DNA from: Gp13-AA77 sp036521995
Lineage (GTDB): Bacteria > Acidobacteriota > Terriglobia > UBA7540
Assembly: GCA_036521995.1 (NCBI GenBank)
Contig: DATDGR010000059.1
Coordinates: forward strand, 1-27,362
Direction: 5' to 3'
Length of the DNA stretch: 27,362 nt
In this document: positions 8,996 to 16,602 of the stretch, one piece after another
Numbering within the stretch: position 1 is the stretch's first letter
Layout: the number at the start of each line of letters is the position of its first letter
Position numbers and translations under genes: made by a program
The notes under the pieces: generated by a model
What the model saw: the letters and a program-made list of their open reading frames with translations, nothing else
The model's database searches: none
Told to the model about the DNA's origin: nothing

Positions 8996-9268
8996 ATAGG
9001 GCGTCCCTCGGATTGCGTTCCGGGACTTTCTCTGCTTGATCTGTTTTCTCTGTTGTTCGCTGCGCCGGCACACCCGCAAGCAACCAAGCCCAGCATCGTT
9101 TTCATCCTTGTAGATGACACTGGGTGGGGCGATTTTAGCGTGTACGGAGGCACAACGGCCACGCCGCGCATCGACAAGCTGGCCAGCGAGGGTATTCGCT
9201 CTAACAACTACAACGTCGAAGTGCAGTGCACTCCGACGCGGCCCGCCATTATGACCGGGCGTCGGAGG
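8996..9268 (+). pseudogene. N-terminal fragment of a sulfatase, cut just after the active-site motif
   Basis: A hydrophobic stretch (LSLLDLFSLLFAAPAHPQA) is followed by KPSIVFILVDDTGWGDFSVY, TATPRIDKLASEG and VEVQCTPTRPAIMTGR: the metal-binding Asp pair and the Cys-type formylglycine signature of a sulfatase. It is clearly paralogous to the intact sulfatase at 6295. The frame ends three codons later at a TAG, exactly where sequence of the M28 PDZ domain begins in another frame. AGGAGG at 8987-8992 would suit a start near 8996, but the codon there is ATA, so the start may also be lost. No functional enzyme is possible, as about four fifths of the protein is missing. Confidence 0.85.
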
Positions 9269-9545
9269 TAGAGGCTATGGACCCTACTTCGGCTCCATTC
9301 CCGATTTCGGCCAAGTGGAACACGGCGGCGTCAGGTTTGCAGACGTCCACGACGGCAGTCCAGCGGCCAAGGCCGGATTCAGGGCCGGTGATGTACTGGT
9401 GGATTTCGGCGGTACGAAGATCGACAATCTGTATGACTTTACTTATGCGCTGCGCGCCCACAAGCCGGGTGATAAGGTGATGGTGACAGTGCTGCGCAAT
9501 GGCGAGAAACTGACGAGCGAGGTGACGCTCGAGGTGAGGAAGTAG
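9264..9545 (+). pseudogene. C-terminal PDZ domain of the disrupted M28 aminopeptidase
   Basis: From about 9264 the frame reads GGRGYGPYFGSIPDF, then a PDZ domain with DGSPAAKAGFRAGDVLVDFG and IDNLYDFTYALRAHKPGDKV, ending TSEVTLEVRK and a TAG at 9543-9545. This is the characteristic C-terminus of secreted M28 aminopeptidases that carry a PDZ domain. It pairs with the N-terminal remnant at 5964-6216 on the same strand. An internal ATG at 9315 would allow a 76-residue PDZ-only protein, but without a signal peptide or partner it is unlikely to have the original function. Confidence 0.82.
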
Positions 9546-9583
9546 GAAGATTGACAAACAGCGCGAGAGAGATTGTTCGCAAC

Positions 9584-10867
9584 ATGCCAAAGAGCTATCA
9601 CGCAGAGAGCGTCCGCGACTTCATCACACGCATCGAAGAGATCAAGAGCGCTTGGGAGTCCGAAGAGCACGGCAAGCCCGAACTGTGGTATCGCGGTATG
9701 CAAAAGTCGCAATGGTCACTTGTTCCAAAGGTCTATCGGCACCGCCATCCTGCGAGGCGGCTGTTAGAGGAAGAAAATGAAGTCCGCGAGGAGTTTGTCA
9801 GACGTGCGCCGAGTCTGACTACGCACAAGCCCGAGAACGCTTGGGAATGGTACTTTCTCATGCAGCACTACGGTGCACCTACGCGCCTACTCGACTGGAC
9901 CGAGGCCCCGCTGATGGGACTATACTTCGCCGTGAAAGACAGCAAGGGGCTGCATGACGCTGCGGTTTGGGCGATTGATCCTTGGGGGCTCAACAGGGTG
10001 GTGCTCAAGCGGTACGAGGTCATGCCTCCGGGAGCCGCCGGTCTATCTGAGGCAGACGAGCGAAGATATCGAGCTTGGCTTCCAAATCGGTTCGACGCGA
10101 GGCAACGGCTGAAAAAGGAACGTCCCGCCGCAATTTACCCGAACCAGTTCAATCGCCGCATAGCTGCGCAACGATCTTGTTTCACCGTGCATGGTCTGCA
10201 TACGAAGGGGTTGGAGAAGCAGTTTCCGAGGTCGAGTCGGCTAGTCACACAGATCCTAGTCGCCGGTCATGCAGTCGAGGACGTCAAGAACGAATTGGGA
10301 GGGTGCGGTATCGACGAAGCAACCATCTTTCCGGATCTGGAGGGTTTGGGGAAGTCGGTCGCGATTTGGCAGCAGGCAGAGTTCGAACCGCCGCACGCTG
10401 GGTTGTATACTCGACTGCAGCCGTCTTCAAGACACGGAGTTGGAGTGTTTGCAATCCGGCACATCAAGAAAGGCACACCGATTTTCTCCTCGGACTGCGA
10501 TGATATTCGCTGGATCGAGGCTAAGGATCTGCCCAAGGAACGGTCTCTAAGAAGGTTTTATGAGGATTTTGCAATCGTTAGGATGGGCGAAGGCGATCGC
10601 CCTACACGATATGGTTGCCCGCCTCACTTCCAGCGACTCACGATGGCCTGGTACGTCAACGATCCGAGGGAAGGTGAGACACCGAACGTTGTCTTTGATC
10701 CACTCAACTATGACTTTCGCGCGTCACGAGCTATTTGTCCGGGTGAGGAACTCACGGTAGATTCCAATACGTACAGTGACCACAATAGACTGGGGCTTAC
10801 GGGCAAGAAGGCTGGGAGGCGGCGCGTCCGGCGAAACTCGAGGCGAGGAAACGAAGACCAACCCTAG
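9584..10867 (+). CDS. FRG domain - SET domain fusion protein
   Basis: The 427-residue protein has two recognisable parts. Residues about 8-260 form a FRG domain: ELWYRGMQKSQWSLVPKVYR (34-51, holding the name-giving YRG), LMQHYGAPTRLLDWTEAPL (92-110), IYPNQFNRRIAAQRSCFTVHG (184-204) and ATIFPDLEGLGKSV (246-259). Residues about 281-397 form a SET-type domain: SSRHGVGVFAIRHIKKGTPIF, WYVNDP...TPNVVFD, and GEELTVDSNTY. SET domains usually methylate lysines, but the family's common Tyr after the Asp is Ser394 here. The last 20 residues are Arg-rich. FRG function is not established. I begin at the ATG; a TTG at 9551 with GAGGAAG seven bases upstream would add 11 residues and is also plausible. No membrane or signal segment is seen. 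Confidence 0.82.
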   Translation: MPKSYHAESVRDFITRIEEIKSAWESEEHGKPELWYRGMQKSQWSLVPKVYRHRHPARRLLEEENEVREEFVRRAPSLTTHKPENAWEWYFLMQHYGAPTRLLDWTEAPLMGLYFAVKDSKGLHDAAVWAIDPWGLNRVVLKRYEVMPPGAAGLSEADERRYRAWLPNRFDARQRLKKERPAAIYPNQFNRRIAAQRSCFTVHGLHTKGLEKQFPRSSRLVTQILVAGHAVEDVKNELGGCGIDEATIFPDLEGLGKSVAIWQQAEFEPPHAGLYTRLQPSSRHGVGVFAIRHIKKGTPIFSSDCDDIRWIEAKDLPKERSLRRFYEDFAIVRMGEGDRPTRYGCPPHFQRLTMAWYVNDPREGETPNVVFDPLNYDFRASRAICPGEELTVDSNTYSDHNRLGLTGKKAGRRRVRRNSRRGNEDQP

Positions 10868-10915
10868 GGCGTTAACGGCAGACGGAGGTAAACTGACTGG
10901 TGGTGGAGGCTTGCT

Positions 10916-11149
10916 GTGCGATCTTACGTCTTCAAAGTAGTGGTAGAACTAGACTCTGACAAGTGGCGCGCGTACGTTCCGGAGCTCGAGGCTAACGGCG
11001 CTGCCACGTGGGGCCATACTCAGGAGGAAGCGTTTCGGAATATCCAGGAGGTGGCCAAGATGGTGATCGAGGACATGCTAGAAGATGGCGACCCCGTCCC
11101 TGAAGGGGTGATCGTTTCAGAAGAGCCCTTGCTTGCCGTCACGGTATGA
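10916..11149 (+). CDS. hicB: HicB-family antitoxin, orphaned
   Basis: This 77-residue protein has the HicB fold sequence: FKVVVELDSDKWRAYVPELEANGAATWGHTQEEAFRNIQEVAKMVIEDMLEDGDPVPEG, closing with a short beta end. It starts at GTG with GGAGG (10905-10909) six bases upstream. In intact modules HicB neutralises the HicA mRNA-cleaving toxin. Here its stop overlaps the ATG of hicA (ATGA at 11146-11149), the normal coupled arrangement, but the hicA frame is broken twice. No separate DNA-binding domain is visible, so autoregulation would have to use the HicB core. With no working partner the gene may be decaying or may guard against HicA from elsewhere in the genome. Confidence 0.88.
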   Translation: MRSYVFKVVVELDSDKWRAYVPELEANGAATWGHTQEEAFRNIQEVAKMVIEDMLEDGDPVPEGVIVSEEPLLAVTV

Positions 11150-11382
11150 CGGAGATCGGCTTTGGGCAGCTTCGCTCGGTCACTGCTCGAAGCCTCGTGC
11201 GATGGATTCGTTCTCAATCGACAGTCTGGGAGCCATCGGCAGTATAAACATCCTGATGGCGACGCGTGACGGTTTCGTTTCATCATTCCTCCGATGCCTT
11301 CCCGCCGAAGACGCTTCGCAGCATGATTGAGCTCCAGGCCAGATGGAATCAGGAAGACCTCAGACGACTCGGGTTGTTGTGA
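11146..11382 (+). pseudogene. hicA: HicA toxin pseudogene with two frameshifts
   Basis: The ATG at 11146 reads MTEIGFGQLRS, then HicA similarity moves to another frame from about 11177: RSLLEASCDGFVLNRQSG, SHRQYKHPDGDA, ending at TGA 11267. It returns to the first frame at about 11263 as RVTVSFHHSSDAFPPKTLRS followed by MIELQARWNQEDLRRLGLL, stopping at 11382. GSHRQYKHPDG contains the HicA catalytic histidine region (double-stranded-RNA-binding-like fold). A shift followed by a compensating shift leaves a garbled middle, and the first-frame reading stops early at a TAA. The toxin is therefore almost surely inactive unless both indels are sequencing errors. Confidence 0.83.
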
Positions 11383-12638
11383 TAGCCGGCGTATGGCTGA
11401 TTGCTTGCTTGGCCTTGATCGTGGCGTCGCAGGTGAGTCGGGCCTTCGGTTCGGGCTCAGTTCAGAGTCGGCTTCCGACGTCGACCGCGGCAGCCGGGCC
11501 GAGACTCACGGTTGCTCTCGCCATCGAGCAGTCGAAGATTGTTCAACCCTTCCCGGCGCGGATCACGTTGCACCTGCATAACGCCGGCTCCAACCCGTTG
11601 TGGCTCTACCGTCATGTCCGCGACCCCCAGCAACTGGCACAGTCCCAGGGCCGCCTCGCCCAGGCGGGTGAGCAGGCAAAGAACTGGACCACAGGGGGAT
11701 CAAGTCTGGTGATTCACCTTCTACCAGTGTCTGCACCGGGCGGGTCAGGGTCGGTTCAGACTGGCGCGCCAGCCTGGGCGGAACCGCCCCACGGCGAGGT
11801 CCTCGCCAGCGTGGGCTTGCCCCACCCCAAGCTGACGAAGCTGGAGCCCGGCGCCGACGACACTGAGGGAGCCGTCATCGAGCTTGATCCGGCCCTGGCG
11901 CCGCGCGACGGTCACGAGGACGCAGTTTGGGGCCGCTATCATCTTTCGGTGAGCTACAACGCAGCTTACTCCAACGGCGACGCCCTCTCGCGAGACCTGG
12001 GCGGGTATATCTGGCAAGGCGAGGCCCTTAGCAACGAGGTTGAGATTGATCTCGAACCGGCGCCGGCGTCAGCCGTGGGGAAGCTGTCCGGCCGCGTGAG
12101 CAACTCTGAGGGTCAGGGGCTCGCAGAGATCCTGGTCTCGCTCAGCGACGGCGCCGATCACGTCGTGAGGCAGATCGTCACCGACCCGGGAGGCGAGTAC
12201 TCCTTCGGACAGTTGCCCTGGGGACTTTACTGGGCCACGGCGCGACGTCCCTGGGCAACCGTGGACACCGCGATTTTCGACCACGCGGAGCTGAGCCCCG
12301 GCGATCCGTTCGGCAAGGTCAACCTGGTGATGCTGGAGCCGGAGATTAATGAGCCCAAACAGGAACTTCATAAGCCGGTCTTGCTCAAGGTGACGGCCAG
12401 CTCCGGACCTCCGCTCGGCAGCGTGGCGCTGGAGGCCTTGTGGTCGAGCGGCGAGGTCGCCGAGACCGTCAAGGGCTCAACTGATGCCGATGGCACGGCG
12501 ACGCTCAATCTGATTCCAGGCCGGAACTACCTCACGCTCAAGCGCCGCAAGTGCAAAGATCAGGAAAGCCGGGTGGACGTGGCCGAGGGCGACGGAGTTG
12601 ATGGCTTGAGCCTGCAGTTTGATTGCACGGGACCTTGA
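11343..12638 (+). CDS. Membrane-anchored carboxypeptidase regulatory-like domain protein
   Basis: The 431-residue protein has an N-terminal hydrophobic segment (about residues 11-29, VVVIAGVWLIACLALIVAS) acting as signal or anchor. A first domain of about residues 54-240 looks like a beta-sandwich (LTVALAIEQSKIVQPFPARITLHLHN). A carboxypeptidase regulatory-like domain runs from about 246-305 (GKLSGRVSNSEGQGLAEILV, with TDPGGEYSFGQLPWGLYWATA), and a second Ig-like beta region follows. Such domains act as extracellular structural or binding modules; no catalytic motif is seen. Its first 40 bases overlap the 3' end of the hicA remnant in a different frame. A clear ribosome binding site is lacking, so the start is somewhat uncertain. 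Confidence 0.75.
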   Translation: MESGRPQTTRVVVIAGVWLIACLALIVASQVSRAFGSGSVQSRLPTSTAAAGPRLTVALAIEQSKIVQPFPARITLHLHNAGSNPLWLYRHVRDPQQLAQSQGRLAQAGEQAKNWTTGGSSLVIHLLPVSAPGGSGSVQTGAPAWAEPPHGEVLASVGLPHPKLTKLEPGADDTEGAVIELDPALAPRDGHEDAVWGRYHLSVSYNAAYSNGDALSRDLGGYIWQGEALSNEVEIDLEPAPASAVGKLSGRVSNSEGQGLAEILVSLSDGADHVVRQIVTDPGGEYSFGQLPWGLYWATARRPWATVDTAIFDHAELSPGDPFGKVNLVMLEPEINEPKQELHKPVLLKVTASSGPPLGSVALEALWSSGEVAETVKGSTDADGTATLNLIPGRNYLTLKRRKCKDQESRVDVAEGDGVDGLSLQFDCTGP

Positions 12639-12664
12639 GAACGCGCGCGGAGGCCGAAGGGATC

Positions 12665-13207
12665 ATGAAGAGCGATCAGAGGACTGCCCTGGCCGCAGCG
12701 GCGGGTCTGGCGGCGATCGTCTTTCTCACCATGGGGCAACTGACTCACGAACTAGGCTACGATGGTGGTCCGACGTTCTCGCCCGACAGCCGCTGGATCG
12801 TCTACCGGGCGCATCATCCCACCGCCGCCGACGAGATAGCCCGTTACCGGTCCCTGCTGGCCAGCGACCTGGTTTCGCCGCTCGCCATGGACCTGTACGT
12901 GATGCGCGCCGACGGCTCCGACCAGCGCCAGATCACGCATCTGTCCGGAGCCAGTTTCGCGCCCGCCTTCTTTCCGGATAGCCGCCGCCTGATCCTTTCC
13001 TCAAATTATCCGGCGCCCACCACCAGCGAGTTCGAGCTTTATGCGGTCGACCGCGACGAGAGCCGGTGGGAACAAATTGCGTTCACGGGAGGTTTCAGCG
13101 TCTTTCCCATGTTCTCGCCCGAGGGGCGCCAGGTGGCGTTCATTTCGAAGCGCAATGCCAAAGTCCCGCACGAGATCAATGTCTTCATCGCCGATTGGGT
13201 TCCCTGA
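12665..13207 (+). CDS. TolB-like WD40/PD40 beta-propeller protein, half length
   Basis: The 180-residue protein begins MKSDQRTALAAAAGLAAIVF, a short hydrophobic anchor. Three PD40 beta-propeller repeats follow: GGPTFSPDSRWIVYRAHHP, ASFAPAFFPDSRRLILSSNY and FSVFPMFSPEGRQVAFISKRN. It closes with EINVFIADWVP, a common C-terminus of acidobacterial TolB-like proteins. Full relatives carry roughly twice as many repeats, so this one matches only the C-terminal half with a new N-terminus. The open frame extends to an ATG at 12623 overlapping the previous gene, but 12665 gives a clean anchor and lies 26 bases after the preceding stop. It probably acts at the membrane or in the periplasm; the partner is unknown. 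Confidence 0.75.
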   Translation: MKSDQRTALAAAAGLAAIVFLTMGQLTHELGYDGGPTFSPDSRWIVYRAHHPTAADEIARYRSLLASDLVSPLAMDLYVMRADGSDQRQITHLSGASFAPAFFPDSRRLILSSNYPAPTTSEFELYAVDRDESRWEQIAFTGGFSVFPMFSPEGRQVAFISKRNAKVPHEINVFIADWVP

Positions 13208-13694
13208 TCACCGCGACGCGCGCCGCCCAACTTGCGACGACCCACGTTTCACCGTGCGGCCCGCGGTCTTGCCGGACGCAGCAGTGATCGCACGGCTTTG
13301 CGGCGAGCTAGGCTACCCTTCTTCGCCTGAACAGGTCAAGGAGCGCCTGGCGGGCCTGCTGACCCATCCGGAGCACGCCGTTTTTGTGGCGGAAGCTCAG
13401 GTATCGCCTTCAGGGTCGCACGTCGCAGGATGGGTCCATGCCTACGTCGAACGAACGCTTGAGAGCAACCCAACGATTGAGCTTGGCGGACTGGTGGTCG
13501 AGAAGACCTGGCGAGGTTCGGGAGTCGGGCGGCTACTGATGAGGCAGGTTGAGGGCTGGGCGCGCGCAACCGGTTGCGAAACCGTGACGGTTCGCTCGAA
13601 CGTCGTCCGTGAACGGGCCCACGCCTTCTATCAGCGCCTAGGCTTTGGTTTGGTCAAAACCCAAGATGTGTTTCGAAAGTCGGTTCGAGGGTAA
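13179..13694 (+). CDS. GNAT family N-acetyltransferase
   Basis: The 171-residue product carries the GNAT fold. FTVRPAVLPDAAVIARLCGEL opens the domain, then IELGGLVVEKTWRGSGVGRLLMRQ contains the acetyl-CoA-binding motif A (R/Q-x-x-G-x-G form, RGSGVG). VRSNVVRERAHAFYQRLGF is motif B. The substrate cannot be told. I chose ATG 13179, which overlaps the preceding gene by 29 bases and suggests translational coupling. A GTG at 13254, immediately before the conserved RPA, is an alternative and would give 146 residues. It converges on korB. Confidence 0.85.
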   Translation: MSSSPIGFPDHRDARRPTCDDPRFTVRPAVLPDAAVIARLCGELGYPSSPEQVKERLAGLLTHPEHAVFVAEAQVSPSGSHVAGWVHAYVERTLESNPTIELGGLVVEKTWRGSGVGRLLMRQVEGWARATGCETVTVRSNVVRERAHAFYQRLGFGLVKTQDVFRKSVRG

Positions 13695-13715
13695 GGTGCG
13701 CCGGGCGCCGACCTC

Positions 13716-14759
13716 CTACCGCAGACTTTCCATGACCTCGTCGAGCGCGCTCTTTGGCGGCCGTACGCGAGACTCCGGCAGAGTCGCTAGTGGCTCGTCC
13801 ACCACGTTGAGCAGATCGAGGAAGTTCGGCTGCTCCGTGTTTACGTAGAAAAGCCCTGTGACCACTTCACCCTGATCGTGGGCCTCGGTCAGCACGCGCA
13901 GGGCATCGATCTTACTCGTCGGGTTGTAATCATGGTCGAGCTTCTTGAGGAGCAAACGAGAGCCGTCGTGCAGCGTGACCTCGGTGGTGGTACCCGGATC
14001 GTATTCTACGGTGATGTCTTCGAAGAAAGGCACGTGACTGATGTCTCCGAGGGGCTCGTCATGATCCTTGACGTAGCTGTAGCTCTTCGTCGAACCCTCG
14101 TGGTCGTTAAAGGTGACACAAGGCGAGATCACATCCAGCATGGCGGTGCCGCGATGCCCGATGGCGCCCTGGAGCAGGGCTAGAAGCTGCTTCTTGTCGC
14201 CGGAAAACGACCGGGCCACGTAGGTGGCCCCGAGTTGGACGGCGAGCGCGCAGGTGTCGATGGGCGGCAAGTCGTTCACGACGCCGTTTTTCAAGATACT
14301 TCCTCGATCAGCGGTGGCCGAAAACTGGCCTTTCGTGAGCCCATAGCAGCCGTTGTCCTCGATGATGTAAATGAGAGGCAGATTGCGCCGCATCAGGTGC
14401 ACGAACTGGCCGATGCCAATCGACGCGCTGTCACCGTCGCCGCTGACACCGATGGCAATCAGGGTCCGATTGGCGAGCAGAGTCCCCGTGGCCACGGATG
14501 GCATACGTCCGTGGACGGCGTTAAAGCCGTGCGAGCTACGGAGAAAGTACGCCGGGCTCTTCGAAGAGCAGCCGATGCCCGAGAGCTTGGCTACCTGGTG
14601 GGGCTCGACGCCCATCTCGTAAAAGGCCTCGATAATGCGCTCGCTGATGGCGTTGTGGCCGCAGCCGGCGCACAGCGTGCTCTTTCTCCCCTTGTAGGCG
14701 GCTGGTTCCAGGCCGATGCGGTTGACTTTCCTCGGAGGAAGCGTCGTGGTGGTTGCCAT
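13716..14759 (-). CDS. korB: 2-oxoacid:ferredoxin oxidoreductase, beta (TPP-binding) subunit
   Basis: With KorA this enzyme oxidatively decarboxylates a 2-oxoacid (2-oxoglutarate or pyruvate) to its acyl-CoA, passing electrons to ferredoxin. The 347-residue subunit has CAGCGH (Cys30 and Cys33, part of the iron-sulfur site in the family), the thiamine diphosphate motif GDGDSASIG (107-115) with Asn136, and NGCYGLTKGQFSATADRGS. The C-terminal region is typical of the two-subunit korB type. Its start is one base from the korA stop, so the two form an operon. Substrate specificity between pyruvate and 2-oxoglutarate cannot be fixed from this sequence. No ferredoxin gene is adjacent. Confidence 0.93.
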   Translation of the reverse strand: MATTTTLPPRKVNRIGLEPAAYKGRKSTLCAGCGHNAISERIIEAFYEMGVEPHQVAKLSGIGCSSKSPAYFLRSSHGFNAVHGRMPSVATGTLLANRTLIAIGVSGDGDSASIGIGQFVHLMRRNLPLIYIIEDNGCYGLTKGQFSATADRGSILKNGVVNDLPPIDTCALAVQLGATYVARSFSGDKKQLLALLQGAIGHRGTAMLDVISPCVTFNDHEGSTKSYSYVKDHDEPLGDISHVPFFEDITVEYDPGTTTEVTLHDGSRLLLKKLDHDYNPTSKIDALRVLTEAHDQGEVVTGLFYVNTEQPNFLDLLNVVDEPLATLPESRVRPPKSALDEVMESLR

Positions 14760-14760
14760 G

Positions 14761-16602
14761 CTAGTTTCCCACCTCCTGGGTCATGATGGAATCCGTTACG
14801 CTGCGCGCGTCGACGGGCAGGCCGTCGTAGTGCAGCACGCCGCGCAAGCGGCCGATCTCACCACCTTCCAGCGAAAGCCGCAGCAGGCCCGCCAGCTGCC
14901 CGTCGCGATTCTGCTCCACCACGTAGACGCGGCGGTGCCGGCGCACGAATGCCGCCACATCATCGTGGAAGGGGAATGCCCGGATGCGGCAATAGTCCGT
15001 CTTCACGCCGTACTCGCGGTCGAGCTGGTCTCGTGACTCGGTGATGGCCCAGTGGGTGGTCCCATAGGCCATGAGACCCATCTCGTGTCCGCTCTCCTCA
15101 ATCACCGGCGCCGGCATCAAACGGCGGGCGGTCTCAAACTTGCGCGCCAGCCGGTCCATATTGCTGACGTAGACGTCCGATCTCTCGGTGTAGATGGCCT
15201 GCTCATCGTGACCGCTGCCGCGCGTGAAGTACCCCGCCGCGGGATGCGGATTGGACGGCAAAGTGCGATAGCCCACGCCGTCACCGTCCACGTCGCGATA
15301 GCGCTCGAAACTTCCCAGACGTTCCAGATCCTCAGCCGTCAGCACCTTGCCGCGCCGAAGCGGGCGGTCCGGGTACGAGAAAGGCTCAGCCGTCCAGTAG
15401 TTCATACCCAGATCGAGGTCGCTCATGACGAAGACCGGCGTTTGCAACTCCTCGGCGAGGTCAAAGGCATCCATCGCCATGGTGTAGCACTCCTCCACTG
15501 AGGAGGGAAACAGCAGCGGGTGCTTGGTGTCGCCGTGCGACAGAATGGCCGTAGAGAACACATCGCCTTGCGCCGTACGCGTGGGCAAGCCGGTTGAGGG
15601 TCCCACCCGCTGAATGTCGAAGATCACGCCCGGCACCTCGGCGTAATAACCGAGCCCTGCGAATTCGGCCATCAAAGAGATGCCCGGGCCGGAGGTGGAA
15701 GTCATGGCGCGCGCACCCGCCCAGCCAGCGCCAATCACCATGCCGATCGCAGCCAGTTCGTCCTCCGCCTGCACGATGGCGAATGTGGCCTTGCCGGTCT
15801 CGGGGTCCATGCGATACCGCTTCATGTAGCCGATCAAGGTCTCGCAAAGAGACGATGAAGGTGTGATCGGGTACCAGGTCACCACCGTGACGCCCGCCAT
15901 CATGCAGCCGAGCGCCGCGGCCGAGTTACCCTCGATCAGGATCTTGCCCTGATTGGCATTCATCCTCTCCACCCGGAAACGATCTTTCTTTTCCAGATTC
16001 TTTTCGGCGAAATCGTAGCCAGCCAGGACCGCCTTAAGGTTCAGGTCGGCCGCCTTCACTTTCTTCTTGAACTGCTTGCGCAGGGCCTTTTCGACTTCGC
16101 CCATGTCGATTTCGAGCAGGTGCGCCACGACCCCCACGTAGAGCATGTTGCGCACGAGCTTCCTGAGTTTCGCCTCGGGGCAGACGGGAACTACCAGCCG
16201 ATCAAAGGGTACCGGGTAGAAGACGACGTCGTCGCGCAGACGCTTGAGGTTGAGCCTTTCGTCGTAGACGCAAGCCGATCCCGGCTCAAGCCCGCGCACA
16301 TCCTCATCCGCAGTTTCGGCGTTCACCGCCACCAGGAAATCGATCTCCTTGCGCCGGCTCACCCAGCCATGCTTCGAGGTGCGGATGGTGAACCAGGTGG
16401 GCAGGCCTTCGATGTTGGATGGAAACAGGTTCTTACCCGAAACTGGAATCCCCATCTGAAACAGCGCCCGCAGCAGCACCATATTGGAGCTCTGGCTGCC
16501 GGAGCCGTTGACCGTGGCCACCTGAATGCTAAGGTCATTCACCACCTGGTCGCGCCCGGTGGAAACCTCGGTTTCCGCGGGCGCTAAATGCGTAGTCGCC
16601 AT
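14761..16602 (-). CDS. korA: 2-oxoacid:ferredoxin oxidoreductase, fused gamma-alpha subunit
   Basis: The 613-residue protein fuses the gamma domain (about residues 20-190: GSGSQSSNMVLLRALFQMG, LPTWFTIRTSKHGWVSR) to the alpha pyrimidine-binding domain (about 215-610: GNSAAALGCMMAGVTVVTWYPITPSS, IVQAEDELAAIGMVIGAGWAGAR, TSTSGPGISLM). It binds the thiamine cofactor with KorB. The reading frame begins at an ATG at 16608, but the AGAGG ribosome site abuts that codon. The ATG at 16602 has six-base spacing and reads MATTHLAPAE, so I start there. Promoter evidence lies about 140 bases upstream. Confidence 0.92.
   Translation of the reverse strand: MATTHLAPAETEVSTGRDQVVNDLSIQVATVNGSGSQSSNMVLLRALFQMGIPVSGKNLFPSNIEGLPTWFTIRTSKHGWVSRRKEIDFLVAVNAETADEDVRGLEPGSACVYDERLNLKRLRDDVVFYPVPFDRLVVPVCPEAKLRKLVRNMLYVGVVAHLLEIDMGEVEKALRKQFKKKVKAADLNLKAVLAGYDFAEKNLEKKDRFRVERMNANQGKILIEGNSAAALGCMMAGVTVVTWYPITPSSSLCETLIGYMKRYRMDPETGKATFAIVQAEDELAAIGMVIGAGWAGARAMTSTSGPGISLMAEFAGLGYYAEVPGVIFDIQRVGPSTGLPTRTAQGDVFSTAILSHGDTKHPLLFPSSVEECYTMAMDAFDLAEELQTPVFVMSDLDLGMNYWTAEPFSYPDRPLRRGKVLTAEDLERLGSFERYRDVDGDGVGYRTLPSNPHPAAGYFTRGSGHDEQAIYTERSDVYVSNMDRLARKFETARRLMPAPVIEESGHEMGLMAYGTTHWAITESRDQLDREYGVKTDYCRIRAFPFHDDVAAFVRRHRRVYVVEQNRDGQLAGLLRLSLEGGEIGRLRGVLHYDGLPVDARSVTDSIMTQEVGN

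Noticed and set aside
9315..9545. Stand-alone 76-residue PDZ protein
   Set aside because: Better explained as the tail of the broken M28 gene; the frame continues upstream of the ATG with M28-type sequence.
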